From: Micropterix aruncella
Lineage: Eukaryota > Arthropoda > Insecta > Lepidoptera > Micropterigidae
Assembly: GCA_944548615.1 (NCBI GenBank)
Contig: OX155978.1
Coordinates: 7,555,609 to 7,619,608 of the forward strand
Reading direction: 5' to 3'
Length of the DNA: 64,000 nucleotides
Shown: positions 11,401 to 23,400 of the stretch, in pieces
Position numbering within the stretch: position 1 is the first letter of the stretch
Layout of the letters: the number at the start of each line of letters is the position of its first letter
Translations under genes and position numbers: made by a program
Notes under the pieces: model-generated
The model's database searches: none
Seen by the model: the letters and a program-made list of their open reading frames with translations, nothing else
Told to the model about the DNA's origin: nothing

Positions 11401-14400
11401 TGGTCTGCGGGTAACCGGCATACTATGCAGATTATAGCAGAGAGGGCAGCGTGTGCTAATTTTGAAATACAGTGGGCCCGATTGCGTTTCTTCGTGAACT
11501 AAAATCAAAATTAGTTCAAGCCAGCAAGACAGGACAATAGGTTAGAGCGGAATATGAATAATGATTGTCACTTTTCCAGCATAAAACTACCATTCGAACC
11601 TTTGAGTACTGACGTGGTTTAGCTAGGTCATAGATCTGACCTAGCTAGTAAACTAAACTATGACGCATACGCGCACGGGCCGGCTGTCAAACGGTAAACG
11701 GTGCTGAAACAGTGCTTAACCTAAAATATGGATCCATCTCTGGAACAAACGTACGTTTTTATTTTATTTCATTTTTTATTTTATTCTGGAACCAAACAGA
11801 ACTACATACAATGCAATAAAAAGGTATTTAAAAGTGACAAAAATCCATTAATGTGATTCCGAATATAAAGTATACAAAATGAACGCAATATAATTTTATA
11901 TTATTTCCGCTTGAGAATGAGGGGAATCAGGATGGGAAGTGAGGTTAAAGGAAGAGACAAAATAGATAAAAAAGATTATGTATGTATATAAATATATTTA
12001 TATTTAATTTTAGGTATGATATATAGGTATTATAATGAATATACCTGAGATAAATCATGTCCATGAACTAAATTAAATGAAATATATTATGTATAAATGT
12101 TTTGTGATAATCTAGATACTCTAGTTTTTTTTTATTGAAAAAGAGGTTTTAGATGAGTGTAATATGTCCACACTTAAAAAGTCTGTATTATATCTATGAC
12201 ACGCTCTGTATAGAAATGCATTTTGAGATGCGTTGGTTTTCACCACATGGAGATGAAATAGTCGATGCGATCGAACAGGGCGAGGAGGAACATAAAATTC
12301 AATGCGCTCCAAAATCGCATTCGCATCAATTTGATAGTAAATGTTTTTCCTAAAAGCTTTTGTCTCAAGACAATTAATCATACTTGTGATTTTTACCCAC
12401 TCAAATTTGAAAGATACAAAAGTTTTCATTCTCTCTAAAGCCGCCGAAAAGTTTGTGAAGATGCCAAGGACGTTTCGGGTAAAAGTTACAAAATCGCTCA
12501 AAATCAAATCCAACGCAGAGATCATAGAAAAGAAATATCAAACTCATTCATAAAAATTGATGTTTCGCTCGTTCGGTTCGTTTCGCATTAGAGGAGCATA
12601 AGGACGTCATTTCATTACAAAAAAGAAGTTATAAAATTGGCCTTCAGTTATAGTTCTTTAAATCCGTGCAAAAGCGAAGCCGAGAGAAAACACTAAAGTT
12701 TAAAATCAACCTGCTGATATTTTCTTAAAAATATTAGTAGTTTTATTTGTATGTAGAAATTATTTACCTGTGATTGCTTTGGCAACGGCTTGATGAGTGA
12801 GTTCACTATACCTCATATCACATTCTTCAATCCGACGTTTGAGTTCAGCTGAAATGTTAACAAAATATTTAGTCAAAGAATTCTCGTTATCCCCTCAGGC
12901 CCCGATTGGCCGATATCGGCCATAACACGATTCAGCGTGACGGCCCCGTTTTAATTTTATTTTAATTTAATTTGTTTTATTTTATTATGTTTTATTATGT
13001 TAAATTAGAAAGAAAAAAAAATAAAATCCAAAGCTTCTACTCTACTAGAACTCTACAACAGCGCGACTGACTCCAACACAAGCAACCCTCTTGATATTGC
13101 GGATATTTTTGCTAAGCAGTTTAATAATGCCTACGTTTACCACCTCTAACTAACCTGACCAGGGTTAACAATTGTTTTGATGATGTTCATATTAGTACAG
13201 ATTAACCCTTGGAGTAAATGGGTATTTTCATGGATGCATCTGTCTCTTTTGCAGGATTTTCGGCGACATCGACCTTAAAGTACTATAACTACGAAACTTC
13301 TACACCAATCATAAAAAGAACAACTGCACAATGATTGCATTGAAATTTCGAATATAGAATATTGAAATATCATTTTGTAAAACAATTAGATAATTATGAA
13401 TAAATATGAGAACGTCACAGAAGTGAAAAAAACGCGGAACCAGATCTGGTCGTATCATACTCAACGGATAATTGTTTCAGAACCAGATTTGATCGTATCA
13501 TACTCAAGGGGTTAAATACGATTTTTAGACGTTAGTGTGCGATATTTCACTACTGTGTAAGTTCCGATGACAAAGTTATAACTCGTAGATGGTCAGATTA
13601 TTGAGTCAAATGCCCCACCAGTCACATTGGAATGCTCCATTTGTAATTTTGACGAGATTATTATTATGTTTCTATTAATTGAATTGATAGAATTCGGAAA
13701 TAATTACATGTGAACGAGACAGAGCAGTACAACAGAGCGGAATGTGAAATGAACGGTTGTCACTTTTTCGCATTAAAACTACCCGTTGAAGATAAAGCAG
13801 CTAAATTTAACACTGCACGAAATGAGTTCAAACTTATTCGGGCGTCTATCAGTTCGACAGGTAGTTTTGTTGCATATTTCGTTTTAACGTATTGCTCTGT
13901 CCCGCTCGGTTGAACTAAGTTCCTATTTCAGGTAACGAAGAAACGCAATCGGGCCCAATATAGTTCATGCAAACGAGACAGGGTAATACGTTGCGGCACG
14001 TGAAATGAGCGGTTGTCACTTGTTCTATTAGAACTACCCAGTGTAAATAAAATGGCTCCCAAGATGCACCAAATGTGTTCAAACTTACTCAAATAGCTAT
14101 AAGTTTAAAACGTAGTTTTGATAGCGGAAGATCGACGATCGTTCATTTCATATTTTGCTCCAACGCATTGAGTTTGCATGAACTAATTTCCAATATTAGT
14201 TCAATAAGAAACTCAATCGGGCACAGCATTTTATTGATATATTTTTAAAAATGCTTTTAATTTTCAATGCATTTGACTATTTGTAATTTTCATTGGATTA
14301 GTGCAATTTCTAGATAATTGCATTTAGAGATTATAATTTTTAAAGGAATTTTATTATTGTTTTATAGGTTGCACATGTTTCATCCCAAATAATTATGTAT

Positions 14401-17400
14401 TTTTGAATATTTGTAACTCTATCTTACAGGCGGCCGGCTTTTATAACATCACATGCAGCACTCAGGCTTCCTAACTTCGGTGATCTGCTAAAACTAGTGT
14501 TTCAACTCGGCTACGGATGTTACACATTTATTGACTATTAAATGTTATTTCTTTTTAAATGACTGCCCAACAAAAAAGGATGAAATATGTTAACCCTTGG
14601 AGTAAATGGGTATTTTCATGGAATCATCTGTCACTTTTGCAGGATTTTCGGCGACATCGACGGCGCTCGACTTCAAGGACTATAACTACGAAACTACTAC
14701 ACCAATCATAAAAAGAACAACTGAACAATGATGGCATTGAAATTTCGAATATAGAATATTGAAATATCATTTTGTAAAACAATTGGATAATTATGAATAA
14801 ATGTGAGAACTTCAAAGAAGTGAAAAAAACTCGCCATTTCTGCCGTATAATTGTGTTACGAGAAAATACGGAAGTCTATTTAGAAATTGTAAATACTTAC
14901 GTCATCTGTATTATATTCTTTATCAAAACTATTATTTCGTTTTACTTATTAGCATACAAAAATATTTAGATATTAGCTCATGAAAACCACGAAAATTTTT
15001 GATGAATCATCGAGTATTTTTTTTTATGTATGTTTTATTTATGAATGATTAGAGGCTCTTTTTATTTGAAATTGTGTTGAAATCAGTCGACTACTATATC
15101 ATACTATGCTATAAATAGAACAAAAACCTCCAGTTTGTTTTATAGATATAGAAAACTAAATATGTTTCAAATCTGTCCTCAAAAAAGCAGTACTATTTTT
15201 GAACCGTCATAATTCCGAAGTCTTTAATAGTTTTTGAAATTTATTGAAATATTGGCGCTTGTTATATGTCCAATAAGTAATTATTATACTCTAAACAGTC
15301 ACGTTTCATAGTAAAAATAATAATAAATAATACTGGAAGTTTGCAATAATTCCCATACAAAAAGCTGAAAGCCACTAGTGATGGGCGAACACATTTGATA
15401 ATATCGATAAAATTTGCAGTGGTTGTAATAACATAATATGTTACGCAATCTTTGCAGAATATAAATTCTTTCATTATTTTACGTATAAACTTTATAAAAA
15501 AAAAAAAATTTGTTACAAAAATACAAAAAAAAAATATTTACCAAAAAATCATACGAAGAAATAAAACACGATTTTCCCACAAATCAAACATATTTTTTAT
15601 GACTTACAACTGATTCGAAAATCGCCACTCTGAGAAGAATCAGTAAGCAAATCAAGAGGAAACCTATTTTTAATGTTAGGTATACAAAACATTTACATAA
15701 TATACCTACCAAAGATAATACAGTACAATTTTAGCCAACAGACTTTTTACAACCACTATCATTTTTTCATCGTTAGGTATAAAAATATATATGTGTGAAA
15801 CTAAAATAAGATAATGATAGATTCATTAATTCATTCATTCATAATCGGTCTTAGATTCATTCATTCATTCATTCATAATCGGTCTTAGATTCAGCTGCTT
15901 TATCTTCGGTAGTTAGTTTTAGTGCGGAAAAGTGACAACCGTTCATTTTACATTCGACGCGCAGAAAGTTGTCCGTGTGAAATGTATCACATGTATCACT
16001 GAAACAAATGTATCACAAAATATATGTGTGAAACTAAAATAAGATAATCATTGAACATAATAATTTAGACAATTACCACATTAGTTCTACTTCGCTAACA
16101 AATTTTGTAAGTTGTACATATAAAGTAGATCGAAGCTAACATAGCTCGTAAGTTGTACATATAATCTAGATCGTAAGAACATAGTAAAATCAAACTAACA
16201 CGCGAATAACCTGCGGGACTACAATAGTTCTGCGGGACTACAATAGTACAGGACTTTAGTTTACGAAGAAACGCAATCAATCGAGCCATTATAAAGATAA
16301 TACATTGCATTTTAGAAAATAAAAGGTAGAGGTGGAGGTACTCGATGGGACGGTCCTGGCTGTGGCGAGCGAGATGTCGACCGCGGAGATGACGTCTAAA
16401 AGATACAAGAATTCCGTGAATCTCCAAAATCAATTTGCCAAACTATATTTATTATATATACAAACCGTTCTAAGCTGCGACGACAACAGACGGGACAGTC
16501 CAGGCGACCATGGCGGAGACGTCTAGAAGATACAAGAAGTCCGTTAGTTGTATGTAATAAAATCTTCAAATCAATTTCTTAATAATACTTTGATACCTCT
16601 CTAACGACAGCAGCGAGTAAGGGATCGGGCGGCGGCGGTGAGTGGTGGAGATCTGGGTGGGCATCCGACAGGTTGCTGAAATTTAGAAAAAAAACACAAA
16701 AGAGCAGAATATGAAATGAACGATCGACGATTCTGTCGAACTTATAGCCGTCGGAATAAGGTTGAACGCATTTCAAGCAGTCTTAGATTCAGCTGCTTTA
16801 TCTTCGGTAGTTAGTTTTAGTGCGGAAAAGTGACAACCGTTCATTTTACATTCGACGCGCAGAAAGTCGTCCGTGTGAAATGTATCACAAAATGTATCAC
16901 ATGTATCACTGAAACAAATGTATCACAAAATATATGTGTGAAACTAAAATAAGATAATCATTGAACATAATAATTTAGACAATTACCACATTAGTTCTAC
17001 TTCGCTAACAAATTTTGTAAGTTGTACATATAAAGTAGATCGAAGCTAACATAGCTCGTAAGTTGTACATATAATCTAGATCGTAAGAACATAGTAAAAT
17101 CAAACTAACACGCGAATAACCTGCGGGACTACAATAGTTCTGCGGGACTACAATAGTACAGGACTTTAGTTTACGAAGAAACGCAATCAATCGAGCCATT
17201 ATAAAGATAATACATTGCATTTTAGAAAATAAAAGGTAGAGGTGGAGGTACTCGATGGGACGGTCCTGGCTGTGGCGAGCGAGATCTCGACCGCGGAGAT
17301 GACGTCTAAAAGATACAAGAATTCCGTGAATCTCCAAAATCAATTTGCCAAACTATATTTATTATATATACAAACCGCTCTAAGCTGCGACGACAACAGA

Positions 17401-20400
17401 CGGGACAGTCCAGGCGACCATGGCGGAGACGTCTAGAAGATACAAGAAGTCCGTTAGTTGTATGTAATAAAATCTTCAAATCAATTTCTTTATAATACTT
17501 TGATACCTCTCTAACGACAGCAGCGAGTAAGGGATCGGGCGGCGGCGGTGAGTGGTGGAGATCTGGGTGGGCATCCGACAGGTTGCTGAAATTTAGAAAA
17601 AAAACACAAAAAATTAATAATAAATCTATGATAATAAAATCATACAGAAGTCTGAAGAGTAGTTGACAACGGAAAAGCCCTCGTTTCAGTCAAGACATCT
17701 TGCGACATTTCCCCTAGGAATCAACCTTCTGGCGCTCCTGGACGACCTGCGCTCCGTGCGGCGTAAGCTAATCGATTGTGCACTCTGACTAACATCTTGC
17801 GGTGTCATCTACAACGGGCGAGCCCGTCACCACAAGACGTTTTAACGATTAGGCGTTCTGTCGCCCTGCAGTGAGCGTAGAAGACTTTGGACATTTACAA
17901 AATCCAACGTCTAGCTACGCCACAACCCGTTAGAAGCCAACGCCTTACCGCGAGTAGCCAGGTATGTTACCTGGCGGGCGGCACTCGCGCCCTAACTACC
18001 AATTGTGACCAGATTTCTCCGGTCTCTCGATTGGTTCCGAGTTCGAGGTCGCTTGCGCGGTCCTCTCCCTTATGAAGCGGTGAAACGGAGTACACCGAAT
18101 CTATAGCGGACCAAGGCGTCCTTTGCCCGGCTCTGAACCGGGATCGGATGGCCAATGGTCAATTCAAGAGCAGTCGCCATAAGGTACCCAACCACCCCCG
18201 CTCTATAGGAAATAATACAGTTTCCAGACTCCCCCGCTTGTTAGTCGGAGAGCACAATCGATTGGCTTGCGCCGCTCGGTGCGCAGACCGTCCAGGAGCG
18301 CCAGAGGTTTGATTCCCGGGGGAGACTGGTTGACCCAGTGTCCTACCCAGGTTCGCACCCCATGCGAGGAGGCCATCGGATGGGTGTTGACTAGTGATGG
18401 GTGTGATCACGAATAGCAATAACAATAACCTGTGATATTTGCAATCACGAAGAACGCGTTACGAGAATTCGAAAGAACATGCTATTTGAATCACGGCTAC
18501 GAACAGCACCGCGTTGCCATCACTCGCCGCGCGCCGCTACGACGCGACCGATCGCTGATCACATCGATTGGCCGTTCTCACTGATCGCCGTTGAACGACC
18601 GCGCGGCGCGCCACTGAACGATGATCGGTGAGCGCCTAATTGAACCGTTCACTTGGTTTCGTTCATTCGAATTCAATCACTAGTGATCGGCGATCTGTGG
18701 ATCAGTGATATGATCAGTGGATCAGTGATCCGCCGTTCGTTCTGACGAACGCCCACGCCGGCTTGACGATAACTGATGAGTGGCGCGTTCATTTCGTACG
18801 TAACGTGAATTTGGACACTGTTATCGCATGAATTTAGACACTGTTATGGCATGAATTTGGACACTCTTATCGCTCGCGTCGTAATCGTTCATGTAAATGA
18901 GTTTGCTCATGATTTGTTAGCAATAAAATAACTTTTGGCGACAAGTGGCTTACATTATTTCAGAAAGACGAACTCGGCTTAGCACCAAAAGAGCGAGGGA
19001 GTTAATCTTTCTGAACGCTAATTCTTCTAATAATAATTACCAATAAAGCAAATATAATGCGCGTTTCTGTTATCAGTTATCACATTGACGAAACTTCGTT
19101 ACTTAACGTTTCACAGTACATTTCAGTACAATCACGAAAATCACGAGTAGCAGTTATTATCACGCGTGATAAAATACCAGTAACGTGATCGTTGCGTGAT
19201 TGAAAATTGAGAATCACGCCCATCACTAGTGTTGACCCGTGAGTGTGACCGACCCTGAAGACATGGGTCATCGTGGCCACCTCATCATGGGCCCGTTAGC
19301 CCCCGGCCGTTTAATCGGCCGTTATGTTAAGTTGTTTATGATAAAATTGTAATTCACTTCTAGTTATACTTACATCTGCCTTTGGTGCCTGATGGACTCA
19401 ACCAGTACATCTCATAAAGCGGCGACATATAGCCAAAGCCAATGTACTGGTCCCAAGTCGTCTCCGCTCCGTCATCCGCTCCTTCATCGGTCTCCATCCC
19501 GCGTTCTTCCGCCGGGCCCATGCTGCTCCCATCGCTGCTCTCATCCGAAGAAGACTGCTCCACCACCAGGTCTAGGATTCTGTCCCGTCGCGATGATGCC
19601 ATCTAATTGATGAAAGGATAACGAAATTTTTTGTAAAATAACAAAATTGAATTCGAAAACTTTCTAACTGTTTTTTTTCACTAAATATGCAGTTATGTCA
19701 AAAAAGTTATATATACTTTTCTACTTTATTTTATATATTCTATAATTCCCGATATAAAGAAATCCAACTTTTATGAAATTACGAAATTTTATCGAAAAAA
19801 ATTGAGGTTATGTTTTTATCGTATAAAATATCGATTTTTTTTTCAATTCTCTATTAGCCTCCCGCAAAAAAATGATGAAAAACACGAATTTTAGTATTTT
19901 TAGCGCGAATCTTTGAATACTAAAACATAAGCGTTTTGAGAAATCAACCATTATCAAAAAAAACATTAGTTATTGCATAAGTTATATAACGGGAAAACAT
20001 AATCACATATATTTCAGAGCTATATATCCATAAATTTCTGAGACATCACGAGAAATTATGCAAGAATCGCAAGAAAACATTTTTGCGATTATCAATGGCG
20101 GACATTGGCATTTGCGACGCGGACATTCAAAGACCCGAAATACTTTATATACACGATAAATGGTACATCTAATCAGTTTAGGGGGACTATATGATGTTGT
20201 AGAAATGGTTTTACTTACGATTCGTTCAAAAACACACCGAAATCTACACGAAAACCGTTTCTGAAATGCCGACATACGTAATGGCGGACTTGACGTTTCA
20301 AGAAATGGGTGCGTTCGACTTCGCGCGTTCCGTAATAATACTTCACATGGACTGCGCTGTTACTGCGGCGCATGATAACAGAGAGAATTTAATACTGTAC

Positions 20401-23400
20401 CTGATCTGCCATACGCATGAAAGAGACAAAATGCTTTCGATGGTAAACAAAGCGTTCGAAAGCGCGCGCGCCGAGTGGAACCAAATTCGGTCGTATCAGA
20501 TTCAACGGATAAAAGTGTCAGAACCAAATTTGGTCGTATCATACTCAAAGGGTTAAGGGTTCATCTATGTATGTTTTCGTTTCTTTATTCCACCATAACT
20601 TCTAAACACTTGAACCGATTTAGAAGTGTAGTATTGTTAGAATCGTTGTCATCCCAAGTGTCATACAGTACCTTAACAGTCCAAATATTAAGTAAGTAGT
20701 TGTCTATAGGTCCAAATGTCAATAAATTAACATAAATATATCGTGTTTAGTGTCAAATGAAAGGTCTGATTGAGTACATTCCGAAAATATACACCTATTT
20801 ATACGGATAAATACATAAACCACAAAAACGGATAAATAAATAAACCTCCGCCACAACAAAGTCCTTGCTGTTATTCGCGAGGTACTTAGCCTCTCAGTGG
20901 CTCGTGCCAACAAGGGTTCCACAGTATCCTCCAAACCCCCAATACAGTTTGTGCGGGTTGGCTCTAAAGGCAAAAAACATCTCACTGCAAAACCTTTCTC
21001 AATAATCGAGAAAGCTTCAGATTGGATTATGGAGGTCGATTCGGTCTCTAAGCAGTATAAATTCCCTGAAAGTCTCGGATGCACAACCCTGCGTCCAGAT
21101 ATAACTCTTTACTCTCTATCTCGGAAGATGGTTCTTATCGTAGAGTTAACTGTTCCATGGGAATAAAATATCCCTAAAGACCACGAGTACAAATTAAATA
21201 AATACCATGATCTCGCAAATGCCGTCACCCGGAACGGCTTCACTGTTCACCTTCATGCAGTGAAAGTAGGCGCTCGTGACCTGCCAGCTAAATCTTTGTT
21301 TCACCTTTTTAAAGATCTTGGTCTCCCCAGGAAAATAATCAACTTTCTAGAAAAATTATCTAAAACCGCGATTTCTGCATCTCAAATTCTATGGCTTTGA
21401 AGGGGGAGTGAATGGGTGGTAAGGTGTACGCTCACATGTGGCAAGACAGCTGTCCTAAACCTACCACCGCTGGTCGTCAGTCCGGAATCCACCGCTCACC
21501 TCCCAGAAGTGTATTAATTATATATGATGGGCCCGATTTTTGGTCGGTGAATTCCATGACAGCTCCGTTTGTATTTTATTTATACTATCTCTCAGAAAGT
21601 TTAATAGTTTAGATCACTTTCTAAAGATACTAAGAGGGTGCTGCACGAAATTTCTCAAATTAGGGTCTAGCGTTTTAGTTATTCCGCTAAAACTACGCTA
21701 ATAAAAGCAGTGACAAAAAACACTCGTTTTTATCAATAAGTCATTTATAAGGTGAGCTAATAAATTTGGCAATAGTCTGCGTAGTTTTTTCAAAAATGGG
21801 CGCAGGGTTTTAGTCCTCACTGGGAAAATAATAACTAATTTGAATTACAAATTATTATAAAAGAAAGTTAAATGACATATCTTCACTATAAAATATTTAA
21901 ATTTCAATTATTGTAATAGGATTTTATACAATAAATCCCAGAAAATCAGGTATCAGATTCTCCATACATTTTTTGTATGGGCTAGCAGCGTTAATAAATA
22001 CACAGGCGCGCTATGAAATAGATTCACTTCCCTGCTGCTATTGGAAGTGAGAGCACGTCTTTTTCGGTTAGCTCTTATCAGTTCCCGCTCACGTAATATT
22101 TTATTCTTCTACACCGCAGTCCGCGTCGTCACGCATCGTCACGGAAAACCAAACAGCAATAAGTATTTTATTTTTGATATTTGTTTTTTTTAATGGATGT
22201 GTATGGCATCTTTGTTCTTATTATAATACTCTACATGTATTTTAGTTAATGGGGAAGCGCAAGAAAACATATTTCGTTTTTTGAGAAACGCCATAGAATC
22301 AGCGTGAAATTTCAGTCTAAAGACATGAGAAAACGATGTTGTTTTCAGTCCGAGATATAAGAAAATGAGATAGTTTTTAACGCCAAGATTCGATCGGCGC
22401 TCATTATATAAAAAATAGATCGACTCCTATATACTTAAAACAATTGAAAATATTTTCTGATGGGACCACTATTCGAAACTTGTAATCTCGAATAGTTTAG
22501 TTAATTCGCGTGAAAAACCTGAAATTCAATAAAAAAATACTGAAAGACGCATAAAACATGTACAGGTAGAATATTGATTTTGAAAAGCAGTTTCGGCATC
22601 AGGAGTGAGCAACGAAGGACATTTCGGCATGCAGATGTAACATTTTCGTAAGTTGAAAATAAGTGGTTGGCTGTAAGATATTTAGCTTACAAAGAGCATT
22701 GATAGGATATGAACTAATTTAAGGTTGCGACATGTCATTTAAACCAGAAAAAGCACGGGAATTTTAAAATCAAATAGTCTTTGAAAATATTCAAAACTAT
22801 AGAATACTTACAAATATTTTGAAACCATAGAAAAATAAAATAATTTGAAAATCATTTTAAAATCAAATAGTCTTTGAAAATATTCAAAACTATAAAATAC
22901 TTAGAAATATTTTGAAACCATAGAAAATTAAAATAATTTGAAAATCATTTTAAAATCTAATAGTTTTTGAAAATATTCAAAACTATAGAATACTTTGAAA
23001 TATTTTGAAACCATAGAAAAACAAAATAATTTGAAAATAATTTTAAAATCAAATAGTCTTTGAAAATATTCAAAACTACAGAATACTTAGAAATATTTCA
23101 AAACCATAGAAAAAAAAAACCTTTGAAAAACATTTTAAAATCAAATAGGCTTTGAAAATGTTCAATATCATAGATATTCAATAGTATAGAGAGAGTTTTA
23201 AAAAAATTGAAACTTGAGATTTTTTATTTTTATTTTATTTTAACTTCATCTCATACATTGTTCACCTTGATCGATCAGTAGAAAATTTACATCTCATCAT
23301 TGCGTCACATCACAAAAATATCAATTTTCAATCACATTAATTTTCAATCGTTACGTTACATTATTTAAAATATTAAATTTAAAATTATCGCAGAGTTCGG

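Larger units (their letters stand above)
15883..17611. repeat. Recent 0.9-kb tandem duplication
   Basis: Unit 1 (about 15883-16701) and unit 2 (about 16781-17611) are nearly identical; I see only scattered single-base changes plus an extra 12-bp ATGTATCAC-type repeat in unit 2. A 79-bp spacer (16702-16780) separates them. The units contain GGGCCC-MITE pieces and GC-rich exon-like blocks. The 112-codon minus-strand frame at 16095-16433 recurs at 17005-17343. Confidence 0.9.

Noticed and set aside
16095..16433. 112-codon minus-strand frame, repeated at 17005-17343
   Set aside because: The identity only reflects the tandem duplication. The frame crosses splice-like s sites and MITE pieces and has no recognisable motif.
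19374..19602. This exon as a constitutive internal exon of FBXO28 between exons 7 and 8
   Set aside because: Exon 7 ends in phase 1 while this exon starts in phase 0; the join reaches a stop within about 20 codons. Exons 7 and 8 join directly in frame.
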